DNA of 64,000 nucleotides from Nothopassalora personata (Eukaryota > Ascomycota > Dothideomycetes > Mycosphaerellales > Mycosphaerellaceae): contig CM066292.1 in NCBI GenBank assembly GCA_033816765.1, forward strand, positions 4,030,001-4,094,000, given 5' to 3'. A program made the translations under genes and the position numbers. Shown here one piece after another: positions 1 to 10,127 of this stretch. Positions within the stretch are counted from its first letter, which is position 1. Every line of letters begins with the position of its first letter. Below the pieces are notes generated by a model. That model did no database searches. It saw nothing but the letters and a program-made list of their open reading frames with translations, and was not told the DNA's origin.

Positions 1-639
1 TTCTTTAAGACGTAAACGTATCGTATGCGATACGACCGCGCCTCGAGCTACGATATTATCGTCAGTTACTAGCAATAGAGGAGGGGGAGGGGGAGTAGGG
101 GATAGTTCTCCGCCGGATTCGCCCTAAGGGTCCGCCGGCGGCACGCTTACGTCCCGTAAGATCTTTAACTGTTTAATCTCCCTCTATATCTCCTTCTCCT
201 TAACCTCTACCCGAAGGGCATCCCTCCTTACGACTAAGGCTATACGCCTCGCTTATTACTAGGCCCTAGGGCTTAGGGGAGCCGTAGGCGTAGCGCTACT
301 ATCGTCGCGTTCGGACTCTATAGCGTATATAGATTATAACGAAGAGAAGAATTAGAACTATTAAGGGATGTCGTAATGTATAGCACGCCTACGACCTACT
401 AGTCGTAGATAAACTAATTCTTACCTTTTGTTTAAGACGCATTACGCGTCGTAAGGTATACGTATGCGTGTTACGTGCGGCTTAGTAGCCGGTCGCGACC
501 GTATGTTACATGTAAGGCTACATGTAAGGGTTAGCTACTAGGCTGCCCCTTACAATATCCGGTATGCCGTTTATATACGATTCTAGGTTATAACGACGGA
601 TACGATAGCGGTTCTACTCGTTAACAACCGATAATATAA

Positions 640-1099
640 CACTTTAAAGGATTAGAATATAGATAGTAGTAAATACTATCATATCTATAGCTAATGCTTC
701 CTTAAAGAGTCCTATTATAATATACTAATTAAAGAGGTCTCTCTAGCGATTAAATATAGCCTTAGTATACTCGCCCTACTAGTATTCGATAGTTTAATTG
801 CCCTTACTTAAGGTATACTAGAAGGCCTTATCGAACGTAAGTAGATTACTAGCGAGTTGCTCTCGGACTCGTAGATAAGTATCGGCTAGTATAGGCGTCT
901 TAACGCCCTAATTAGATTATACGCAATTTAGTACCCTACTACCGTAATATATTACTATAACGTATTAAGTAAATATAGAGAACTTCGTCTTCGCTATAGG
1001 CCCTATATAGTACTAGATAACCCGCCGAGAGTAGACGTTAATATAAGCGTAGATCTATATCTTAAAGCGCTCGTATTTAAGAAAGGTATCGATTAACTC
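640..1099 (-). pseudogene. RIP-killed integrase core domain relic
   Basis: Read on the minus strand with TAG taken as mutated TGG or CAG, one frame gives a recognisable DDE-integrase style sequence. It has a YSRRVI-W-YYIG block near 1030-1000, then a W-W pair after TIEY with GEYTKAIFNR near 810-750, then RDLF and GLFKEAL near 690-740. This order resembles the 'integrase core domain' proteins common in fungi, in which a sugar-R-R-I-W block precedes an IE-x-W-W motif. At least eight in-frame stops are present, so it cannot encode a protein. The family name is from memory of such proteins and is an inference; a translated search with stops masked would settle it. Confidence 0.5.
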
Positions 1100-1790
1100 A
1101 ACGTCGTTAGGACCTTCTACTTTTAGCCTCGTATACTACGGTATTATAGGGTCTCGTATTATAGGATTACGAGAGATAAAAGTAATAGGGTTAATCGCAC
1201 GAGCGAGTATCCTAATACGGTCGCTAATGAAGTTAGCGAGTCTAGTCTACGAGTCTATAGACACTAAGTCTATCCTACCGTCTAATAATATAATAACTCT
1301 TACGTAGCTCTCTTACTAGCTTACGATAGCCCTAGTCTTACTAATAGCTACTACTTATAACTTCCTAAAGGACTCGCTATATCTTAGGCTCTATAGCTAG
1401 AGCTTATTCTTTACTAAAACTACGCTTTAATCTAATACCTCTTCGTAGCTCTTAATACTAGCGAAGGGTAAGGTCGAATCTATCGAGGTAGAGGATAGTA
1501 TAAGACTCGCTATCGTCGAGGCTATATTTCTAGAATAGTTCCTCGACTCGCTAGCGTAGCTCGGGCTAGCGAGCCTAATTATAAGCCTAATTATCCTCGC
1601 GAGTCCCTCTCTACTCTACGAGTCGCTAGCGGAGGGTCCGTTTGCTAATTTAAATACCGCAGAGATTAAAGAGGTTATCTCGAATAGCTACCTATATAAA
1701 TCTAGCGGTAGTCTATAGCTCGATATTAATACGAAAGGGCTCTAGATCGATCGCTAGACGTAGTATTATATATAGCGAGTGTGCTAATAG

Positions 1791-1890
1791 ACAAATAGCG
1801 AGTCTATAAGACAAATAGCGAGTCTATAAGACAAATAGCGAGTCTATAAGACAAATAGCGAGTCTATAAGACAAATAGCGAGTCTATAAT
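1791..1890. repeat. 20-bp tandem array, five copies
   Basis: Five back-to-back copies of the unit ACAAATAGCGAGTCTATAAG begin at 1791, 1811, 1831, 1851 and 1871. They are identical except for the last base of the final copy. The array sits at the right edge of the RIP-affected block, directly before normal sequence. The near identity of the copies means it expanded recently or escaped further mutation. Confidence 0.95.
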
Positions 1891-2111
1891 AATAAGGATA
1901 GAGGATTGCGAATTTTGAATGCGGGTATTTGCCGGTTTTGTAAGCCCAGGCCACCGTCGAACCTCGAAGCGATGACGGAAGTCATCGGACTTCGCAGCGA
2001 TTTTATCGCCTACGTCGTTCACTACTTCAGTCCAATGCATGCATACCGTTTTCTTCCATTCACCTTGAACTCCATCTTGCTCTTCGACACTGTCTCGAAC
2101 TACACAGCACA

Positions 2112-2529
2112 ATGAACACAGTACGTCATCGCCAGTGAAACTTTCATCAATCCACCACCTGACAACAACAACTACAAGATCCGATCAACAGCATATGGCT
2201 GGGGTGTCCTCATCGTCGCAGGAGCAGGATCCTACTACTTCGCTAAGCGAAGCATCAACGCCGACCGCGATGAACGAGCACACAAAGCCGAGCTAGCACG
2301 ACAGCACCGCGAACGACTACGAGCCCAGGAAGCAGTGAGCCGAGAAGCTGCCATTCAGGCATCAAGTCCTGCCTCGGGCAACTCAGCAGCACCCGGAGAT
2401 AGCATAGATCCGAGCACGGAAGCGGGTCAAGATCCTGCGCCATCTGCACATGCCCAGCCCGAGCTGCCAAAGAGTCGATATGAAGCAAGGGAGCCGTTTA
2501 GGAGTCGGAAAGGGGATCGGTTCAGCTGA
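2112..2529 (+). CDS. Small DUF4748-like membrane protein
   Basis: Two exons: 2112-2120 (only ATG AAC ACA) and 2179-2529, with a 58-bp intron that starts GTACGT and ends ACAAG. The product is 119 aa. Residues near the N-terminus (YGWGVLIVAGAGSYYFAKR) form one hydrophobic segment followed by SINADRDER and a charged, probably helical stretch, then a low-complexity Ser/Pro/Gln tail. The YGWG...YFAKRSINADR pattern is what I remember of the fungal DUF4748 family, whose function is unknown; a small single-pass membrane (possibly mitochondrial) protein is likely. The tiny first exon would be missed by simple ORF calling. A longer 5' end is possible. The gene starts only about 220 bp from the RIP block, so its promoter must be short or lie within degraded repeat. 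Confidence 0.8.
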
Positions 2530-3675
2530 GAGGAGTCGTATGGAACATGCTTGAATGTACGATTAAGAAGCAGGAGGCTCATCCTGCCACGCGCCCAGAC
2601 CCGAAATCGATGAATCGTGGATCAACGAGGACGGCGTAGAAGTATGGGAGAACCAAGATCTCGCAGCCACAGCTTCGAACGGCATGTCTCGAGGGCTACG
2701 TTGCTGGTGGAAAGAAAGTGGTGATCAAACCTTGCAATGCTTCTAGACGTCAAGGCGGAGCAAGCACTTGACGTATTAGCAGGCAGTCGTTGCCTTGTTC
2801 GATAGGTCAGCTCTTTCATCGTCGCCATGATTGGCTGAGCACGTACCCTGCAGGACTCCGGTGTGGGATATGCAGGGATCTGGAAGTGAGTGGCATAGCG
2901 CTAACCAGCATGATTCGGAGAAAGAAGTGATTGGTAAAATAATAATGCAACACCGGCTGAAGACTCATTATTGACCTACACATCACTGCGTTCTCATCTA
3001 CTGCCACGGCCGTCCTGCGCTACCGTGATCATGGCGCGAAATGTTGCAGCAGCATGGCGGAAGTGAATGAAAGCTGTTAGAACTACTGCTCGGCTGACCT
3101 TTCTGATGATCGGCATTTGCGTTCGACGACTGTGGTGAGACGACACGAGTCACTCACTGTATTTCTGCACACGACCCATAGCTTCTTAACATGTCCGGAC
3201 AGCGACGATGAAAGTACGACATCATCATTCTGTATGTGCCAATCTCTGCAACCACGCTATGTATCCCTGGCCGCGTGTCGACCAGTCTTCTGGTGCACGT
3301 TGGACGCTTCGACGAGGGTTTGCGGACAGGAAAATTCGTAGACGATGCTTGGTGTATAGCAGGCGAAGGTATTCGGCTTCACATTCCTGGCAGCAGCCAC
3401 ATCTGAACGCAGGAATGTATCTCATGCAACCTCTTCAGCGCTGGACGTGACGCGACGGCAGAGCATGACACTCCTCGCATTGCTAGCCTCTACAGTGCCA
3501 GCCACTGTATAGCAGTCTGCAAAATGGAAGTCAGACCCAGGCCAATACTGGCTTGCATAGGAATCACTATTGCGGCCACAACCACGGCCGTCGAATTTGA
3601 ATCGCCTCCAGCTTGGCCTCGGGATCAGACCGGCTCACCACCTTCAGGACAACGAGAACTCACCGATGATTCGAG
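2530..3675. other. Intergenic, no gene seen
   Basis: Only short frames on both strands, none with a recognisable domain, a long codon-biased frame or a convincing set of splice sites. It would include the 3' end of the preceding gene and the promoter of the following one. Confidence 0.5.
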
Positions 3676-5117
3676 ATGGCGATCAGATACATGTCAGAGA
3701 AGCGAGCATCGACACTATCCGGCTCGACGGCCTCGTCTGCAAAGTCAGGATACATCACCATCGTTGCATGCCAACATCTCCTGCTCTGGTGCTCGACATA
3801 CGTAACAGCCAGCGCAATCTACGCGCTTGCTGTCGGTGCTGTCCTCACCAACGACATTCCGTCGATTGTGCTCTTCATTGCGGCCGTAAGTCCGACTTCA
3901 GCCAAGATCCGGAGCGATTACTGACATGTCAATACAGGGTGTCATCTCCCTAGCATACATCATGGTACAAAATATCGCCACCCACTTACGAACAAAAGCA
4001 AGAGACCGTTGGCAGAGCGAAAGAGCCGACACATGCCAAGCACTGGCCCAACATGTTCTGCGGATACTATTCACGATATGGATGGTGACATGTGGTCTGA
4101 GCATCACTTTCACAGCTGCACGACATTCGCTTTGTGAGATACGTCTCGCAACACCCAGTCCAAACAAGGCGCCTCTTGACGTTGGTTCTACCTGCATCGT
4201 CAACCGAGTTGGCATCATCGTCAGCTGTGTCGAATTGTGAGTACTATGCCGTCTTTCACTCACCCATCTGGGAGCTCAATCTGACTGGTTACAGAATCGC
4301 ATGCGGTGGACTCTTTGTTTTGACCCACAAAGTGAACGAATCTTCGCGTGCGCACCTCTTCGGTATCGTCAAGGAGCAAGACCTGGTGCCTTTGTTCCTC
4401 CCGCGTCGCAACAATGCAGACCAGCGCCTCTGCTCCGATATGTCGTTCAAGTGCCGGTCATCGACATGCCTTTCTATCCCTATGCCCTGGTCAGCTTCGA
4501 CGGCGTTCCTGGTGGAAGCTCAAAACAGGCATTCGCAGGGATTGGGTATCTATACCGGGCATCGATCAACGCCTTCACTGCTCAGTGCACGACCGTCCCT
4601 CTCATCCATCAGATCGCTCTCCACCTTCAGCATGCCGCCTCCACCGACCTCGCCATTGCCGCCTCTACCACCGCTGCCAGCCTACATACCAAACAAATAC
4701 AGAGCGGTCAGCGCTGTACACTGCGATACGATGCACAGAGCCGTTTATCCACCACGACCGACCCATGGACTGCAGCCAAAATCTATCCTTCGGCCGGCAT
4801 CGTCACCTGCATTGTCGACGAATAACCTAGCAGTCCTGAGGAAGAACAATTTGTCGCAGCAATCACTCTCCAGCGTATACAGCAGAAGCATCAGCGGCGA
4901 GCAGAGCAGCCCGCTGCCACCTGGCATGGCATACAGTCCCAACGTCGGCGCCAGACACAGCTCCTTGCCGCGAATACCGAGCAACTCGAGCATGAGTAGC
5001 CGGAGCTGCAGCTCAACAAGTACTGCGACTCTCAAGAGAAGCCCGCTGGAGAACATGACGCTCGCCGAAGAGCCTGCGCCCACGCGCCTTCGATCATGGT
5101 TGACTCTGGGGAGGTGA
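3676..5117 (+). CDS. Four-helix membrane protein with Ser/Pro-rich tail
   Basis: Three exons, 3676-3885, 3938-4236 and 4295-5117, joined by introns of 52 and 58 bp (GTAAGT..ATACAG and GTGAGT..TTACAG), give a 443-aa protein. The first 200 residues hold about four hydrophobic segments: ITIVACQHLLLWCSTYV, ALAVGAVLTNDIPSIVLFI continuing over the splice into GVISLAYIMV, a stretch near LRILFTIWMVTCGLSITF, and VGIIVSCVELIACGGLFVL. The remaining half is cytoplasm-like low complexity with Pro runs and many Ser. The layout resembles fungal MARVEL-like or other small tetraspan proteins, but I do not recognise the family. The start ATG follows an in-frame stop at 3667. An upstream spliced exon is not excluded. 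Confidence 0.7.
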
Positions 5118-6352
5118 ATGAGGCGGCGGGACTCACAGCGGCGACTGCGGTCAAAGAGGGTCAGCATCAAAGCTGGTTTAGTACAGAAGTCCGATATTGA
5201 AGGCTATGTCGATGCTCTACACAGTATGCATGTTGAGATGTAGCCCCGCCCGTCGTCCAAACATAACTTCGGGCCTCTCCTGATAAGCAGGCTTCCACTG
5301 CCAGGGACTCGCCTGTGGCTTTTTTTTTGCCACTGCTGCTGAGATTCCCATTGCACCTCGTGACACAGTGCCACCTGCTTATTGGGATCAATGCCGCGAA
5401 AAGATGGTACCTCCGATCCCATCACGATGGGGACACTATCTTGCGCTTGGTACCGCCCTGGCTGGCTAACGGGATACTGTCCCGAATACTGCTGCTGATT
5501 TTGTGATTGTGGAGGGCCTTTTGGTTGTGGTTGCTGATGAGAAAGCCTCGTCTGGTCTTGTAGGTTTGCAAGCGCTCTTTTGCTGAATGAGATCGAAAGT
5601 CCGTCCTCTTTCTTGCCGCACGGCATCGACGCGCCGAAAGATACGCAGGCGAGTGACCCCGTTGGTCACGTATAGACTATTGGGGATCACGGTCACTCGC
5701 AAGGAATCACGACAATGCAGTGGGTAGTGGAAAAAGCAACGGAGCCTCAGTGACGGAGCCATTCCACAAGGATGTTGTATTCTCTGCCAAGAGCCTCGAA
5801 TCTGGGATGCAGGTCCTCAATAGATGCATAGGCCGCTGAGCATTGTCAAACATCGGCTAGATCGCTGGCTGACTGCCTCTGAGATGGCTGAGGCTTCGAC
5901 ATTTGGTGGGATGCCGATCCTGTGTTCTTGTCTCGACTCAGGTCACACAGCTGTTCTGGCGTTAATAGACATCTTCCCGAACGGATACACAAACATGACA
6001 CATGTTTGCTGAGCTTGCCAAAGGCAGCGCGCTCGACTGTTCCACAGAGGCCAGCATCGTCATGTCTCGCTAGACTGTGCAGGTATACAGAGCTCGTATC
6101 GGAGCTTTTTGAGCGTACCACTGATGAACATATGCGCTCTTTCTGGTATGTTGTGCCATCGCGACGACGAAAGTCGCAATGATTCCATACCCTGCCAGCC
6201 GTTGTCTCAAACTGCAGCCTTTCGCCAATACTGCCCATGCTTGTAAATTGCATAGAAGTCAGCCTCTCACTATCAAGTACAACGGAGTATGGGTTACGAT
6301 TCGAAGATCAACAGCTTGTATTCCGAGTCGTAGCTGACATCGTGCATTCTAG
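5118..6352. other. Intergenic, no clear gene
   Basis: A minus-strand frame at 5204-5626 has a Gln-rich middle part and no recognisable domain; it lacks splice context and I do not support it as a gene. Nothing else convincing is seen up to the NmrA-like relic. Confidence 0.45.
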
Positions 6353-6620
6353 GCGGCAGATATTGTCAGCCAGTAAGTCCTCGGAATGAAGGTCCAGCAC
6401 GTCTCGTTGTCTGAGCATGAGCTACGCAAGAAGCTACTAGCCAAAAACTTCACCGAAGATATGGCCTGGCCAAGCTCGATTCAAGAGTAGCGGCTGGACC
6501 AGGCTGGGAGCCTACAGACGCAGTGAAGAAAGTGACTACCCGCGGAGCGTTTACATCAAATCCGAGCTTTCGCCGATACAGGATCCATGTCTTGACCTTG
6601 ATGGATGAATGTCCATCACA
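6353..6620 (+). pseudogene. NmrA-like oxidoreductase C-terminal relic
   Basis: From 6353 one frame reads AADIVSQ, a stop (TAA), then VLGMKVQHVSLSEHELRKKL and further to a TAG at 6488-6490. A second frame from about 6508 reads WEPTDAVKKVTTRGAF. In NmrA-like NAD(P)-binding proteins an 'A-x-I-L-S-x-V-L-G-R-K-V' helix and strand is followed by 'SEEE-x-x-K' and, near the end, by 'DAV-x-x-V-TGR-x-P'. The order matches but needs one stop read through and a frame change, so this is a broken remnant. No N-terminal dinucleotide-binding half is seen upstream. Identification is by motif memory only. Confidence 0.4.
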
Positions 6621-7161
6621 GTCCGCAGAGCGATGTTTAAAATCTCACACACGCTCAATCTGAACTCTGACAGCGACAGCGAGGTCTAGGTCAACCACAA
6701 TACCACCGCAGACATGACACACGAGACTGTTTACTATTCTCGCCCTCGCACCTACGGCAAAGGCTCTCGTGGCTGGTGATTGAAGTGCGTAGGGCAGTGC
6801 ACGGGCAGCAGCTGATGGATGGATAGCTGTGTCACTGGAGATAAGAAAAAGTCTGGTGTTGTTCGGAAGTACGGACTCAATATGTCTCGTCAGGCATTTC
6901 GTGAGAAGGCTGAAGACATTGGTTTTCAGACGCAGTATGGTTTCTCGAGACTGGATTTGGGGACAGTGGCATCATCCAATGTCATGGAATGCAATCTGTC
7001 AGCAATTCTCACTCTCAATGGCTTCAACTGTGATTAGGATGGATAGTGGAATCAAATCCTTTCGTGCCTGAAAGCACCTGTGCAGCCACACCAACTGCCA
7101 GACTAGTCGAGGTTACCTCAGTAGCTCTATGTGTGATCATGGTCGCCTCAGAAGCATTCAA
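6621..7161. other. Intergenic, no gene seen
   Basis: Two overlapping plus-strand frames of 70-80 codons near 6819-7071 have no recognisable motif. The rest is the 3' flank of the dehydrogenase gene on the minus strand. Confidence 0.45.
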
Positions 7162-8227
7162 TCAAATGTTTGAAGGACGATTTAAGCCCTCCAACCTATG
7201 GTCGAAGTCCTTTTGAGGGATGTCCTGCGCCTTCTCCGTCTTCTTCAGCTGCACACCACTCCTCTTCTCCCAGCCTACAAGAGCCTTCGTGTGATCCGCC
7301 ATGGGCTCAACTTCTTTCAACGCATCACCTAGGTACCGCTTCGTCAAGGCCGGCAAGTCCGTCTGGAAGTCATTGTGTTTCATGAAGTCTTCGGTGATGC
7401 CCAAGTCTTTGACCAACAGCGCCAGTCCAAAGCCGCTGTTGTATCGCCCTGTCAAGCCGTCTCTACGGAAGGTGTCCAGAGTCGGGAAACAGACTCCGGT
7501 TCCAACATTGAGTACATCGATCATCTGTTGTGGATCTAGGCCGTATTTCTGTCCAGTGACTAAGCTGTCTGCCAAAGCACAGATCGAAGATGCCATTATG
7601 TAGTTGTTCAAGGTCTTCATGGCGTGCCCGTTACCAAGCTTTCCCATGTGGAAGACATAGCCAGCCATTGTCCTGATGATAGACTCGACCTTCTTCAAGT
7701 CTGCTGGATCGTCTGCGCCTACCATGAGTGTAGACTCGCCGTTGTCAGTAGCGTGCATGTAGGTCTGAGTGATGGGGCTATCGATCAGCTTCAGCTGATG
7801 CTCAGCGAGCTCTTTTCCCAGAGCAATGGTATCGAAGGGCGAGGACGACGAAGTGTCGATGATGATCGTGCCTGCGATTCCGTTAGCCTGCTAGGACCAG
7901 GCTTTTTTTCACGCTCAACATCTTACCAGGTTTCAGTGCTGTCGCAAAATTGTCCTTGCCCAGCAAGACTTCTCGCACGACCTTGCCCTGCGGAAGCATC
8001 GTCACAATAACCTCGCAGTCCGCGAAGGCTTCCGGCTTGCCATTGGCAGCTGTCGTGTTCGGCCATTCTGATACGGCCTTCTGGACTTTCGCATCGTCTA
8101 CATCGTGAACTATGACATTGTAGCCAGCCTTTGGCAGGTTTGACGCCATTGAGAACCCGGCATTGCCCAAACCGATATAGCCAACCTTCTTGACGGCTGG
8201 TGGGGTTCCATTCGTTTGAGGAGGCAT
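7162..8227 (-). CDS. 3-hydroxyisobutyrate dehydrogenase-like enzyme
   Basis: Two exons on the minus strand, 8227-7927 and 7871-7162, with a 55-bp intron (GTAAGA..TCGCAG), give 336 aa. The N-terminal Rossmann fold shows GYIGLGNAGFSMASNL at about residues 16-31, the NAD(P)-binding glycine motif of the 6-phosphogluconate/beta-hydroxyacid dehydrogenase family. The intron falls within LKPG-TIIIDTS, the conserved strand before the substrate loop. The second domain carries GNGHAMKTLNNY, where the Lys is the family's catalytic residue and the Asn pair is conserved. It should oxidise a beta-hydroxyacid with NAD(P)+. 3-Hydroxyisobutyrate (valine breakdown) is one candidate, but fungi have several paralogues (GLYR-like), so the substrate is open. 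No strong mitochondrial presequence is seen (start MPPQTNGTPP), which argues for a cytosolic or peripheral paralogue. Confidence 0.93.
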
Positions 8228-8818
8228 GGCAGTCGTGTCGTATGTGCTGTGTAGACCGAACTGTGTTGCTAGATACGAAAAGACACGAGCTATGTGAATG
8301 AGCGTACCTACCTTTCCTGCTATAACTTTCCTTCAGGCTGCTCCCTTGCGACATCGGGTGAGAGGCACTCGATCGTTGATCAATGGTTGCTGCGGAGGGG
8401 AGACGGGAGGAATGAAGCAAGTCTAGCGAAGCACGTGATATTCCACGTCATTCACCGGGGCTTTGGTTACAGTACCTCAGCATGCTCAGACTCGCTGAAG
8501 GCGAACGCCCGGAGAGGGGTGGCACTGGTGGTTGCCTGAGTTGTCCACAGCAGCTGAGCACAGCTCGCTCGCTTCATCGTCAAATGCTCCGCCGCGTGGC
8601 AGTGTTCAATCCCGTGCATACTAGCATGGGCGTATACGGATGTCCGATGGCTTACTGCGAATAAGCCCCTAGCTGACCATATGCCTGCCGGGGAAGCTTT
8701 GCAAGGATGTCTGGTATGTAATGCCGAAGACCAGACCTCATTCTTGGGAATACCACTTTTTCCTGTCGGCAGAATCTGCCAAACATCGCCACAGTCTTCA
8801 TCTCGCCGGCCGTCAAAC
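8228..8818. other. Divergent promoter region
   Basis: About 590 bp separate the start codons of the dehydrogenase (minus) and the following gene (plus), so both promoters lie here. An upstream in-frame ATG at 8681 would lengthen the right-hand protein by 46 residues that look unlike a folded or targeting segment. No gene is seen. Confidence 0.5.
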
Positions 8819-9988
8819 ATGTCGGGCATTAAGCTATCGGAGCTTCCTGACCCTCCCGACCGAGACGATTTATCAGACGCGGGCACAGAACGGGCAGAGA
8901 TCGAGACATTATGTGACAACGAGCTGCCTTCGTACGCAGATGATCAAGCAGGACCTTCGACTCCAACACCTGTCCAGCTGCCTCCGGAGAAGTGCAGACC
9001 CACCCTGAGGCCCACCACTTCCGCACCATTCGACTTTCCAACAGGAGATCTGCCATCTTACGAGTCTACAGTTGACATCGCCAGGCCACTCGCGATACCA
9101 CAGGCTTCTCCAACTGCGGACGCACCTTTCTTGCAGGCGTATCCATCCCAGTTGCTCAACTATGGCGTCCCGGCGGAGAGCTGGCATGCATTCGTGAGCA
9201 CACTCTCAGACTTTGTCTCTGCCAACGTCTCCAAGCAGGCATTGCATCACGCCTCTGATGTGGCTAGTACCATCGGCGACTACCACAAGAGATATGCCAA
9301 CGATGTGAAAACAGACGCCAAACGCATCGGCAGAGAAGCAAAGCGATTCAATGCCTTCGGAGTAATTGGCGGAGCTACTGGCCTCTTCGTTGGAGGAGTT
9401 GGTCATCTAATTGGGTCAATCGTTAACGTGCCTCGGTCTATGCTAAAGAATCCGAAAACACCGCGCGAGCGAGCTATTGTGTACATCACTGCTGCTAACA
9501 AGAAGTGGTTCCACCGCAGAGGACTACACGCACTTCTGCTGGACACGAACGAGCTTGGCAGTATGATCGGCACCTCCGGACTAGAACTACTGGGCGCAAT
9601 GCGGAGCAGATGTGGGCCTAGTGGCGGCGCTGTACATCAAATGCAAGCTCTCAACAATTGGCTCGGTGATGTTGAGGTCCGTGCAGAGCAGAAATTTGTT
9701 CCAGCAGTAACCCGCAACGTAAGAGATGATAGCTGGATGGCATCATCGGCTTCTTCTTCTTCGAAGACGCCCACCTCGTGCACGAATATTGGCAGTGGAC
9801 CAGATTCTCTTGGTAGTGCACCAGCTGCTTCTGCGCTGTCGTTGCGAATGACGACTTCCAATGCACAAGTCGAGCTAAAGCTCGGCTTCGAAACGCTTTG
9901 GCTAGTAATCACTCAACGGAGCAAGGTGGACGGCCTCATGGAAGATGAGAAGCACAACGCAACCCAAGAGGTCTATCCTGGCACGTGA
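8819..9988 (+). CDS. Conserved fungal protein with LPSY motifs
   Basis: Single-exon frame; I chose the ATG at 8819 (MSGIKLSELPDPP) over an in-frame ATG at 8681 because the protein becomes coherent there. Length 389 aa. The N-terminal 100 residues are acidic and Pro-rich with two LPSY motifs (about residues 36-39 and 78-81), like the short PPxY/PSY motifs bound by WW domains or arrestin-type adaptors. A central block (about 105-305) is mixed helical, with a Gly-rich hydrophobic stretch (FGVIGGATGLFVGGVGHLIGSIV) that could be one membrane hairpin, followed by a basic segment. The last 85 residues are Ser-rich and may be partly misread (a terminal intron is possible). I do not recognise a named family. 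Confidence 0.72.
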   Translation: MSGIKLSELPDPPDRDDLSDAGTERAEIETLCDNELPSYADDQAGPSTPTPVQLPPEKCRPTLRPTTSAPFDFPTGDLPSYESTVDIARPLAIPQASPTADAPFLQAYPSQLLNYGVPAESWHAFVSTLSDFVSANVSKQALHHASDVASTIGDYHKRYANDVKTDAKRIGREAKRFNAFGVIGGATGLFVGGVGHLIGSIVNVPRSMLKNPKTPRERAIVYITAANKKWFHRRGLHALLLDTNELGSMIGTSGLELLGAMRSRCGPSGGAVHQMQALNNWLGDVEVRAEQKFVPAVTRNVRDDSWMASSASSSSKTPTSCTNIGSGPDSLGSAPAASALSLRMTTSNAQVELKLGFETLWLVITQRSKVDGLMEDEKHNATQEVYPGT

Positions 9989-10127
9989 GATGACTCTTGA
10001 AGATTTCCATTCTGAATGAGTGACTACTCGGACGCTGTTATACTGAATCCGCCTCAACGCTTTGCAGAGAGAACTCCGATCTCGACCATAAACCACAAGA
10101 AACCCTTCCAATACCAACAGTGAGTCC

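Larger units (their letters stand above)
1..1890. repeat. RIP-degraded repeat block
   Basis: The stretch is rich in TA and TAG and poor in CA/TG, while CG is still common, which is the pattern left by RIP acting on CpA. No open frame of useful length survives. The change to ordinary coding-like composition is abrupt at about 1,890-1,900, right after a tandem array. One part (640-1099) still reads as an integrase relic on the minus strand. The repeat probably extends beyond the left edge of the window, so its type and ends cannot be fixed here. Confidence 0.85.

Noticed and set aside
5204..5626. Minus-strand 140-codon Gln-rich frame
   Set aside because: No domain, no conserved motif and no splice context; composition alone explains it.
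9730..9840. An alternative frame at the end of the LPSY-protein gene reads GFFFFEDAHLVHEYWQWTRF
   Set aside because: No splice junction or frameshift links it to the upstream frame; the simplest reading keeps the annotated frame, but this end stays uncertain.
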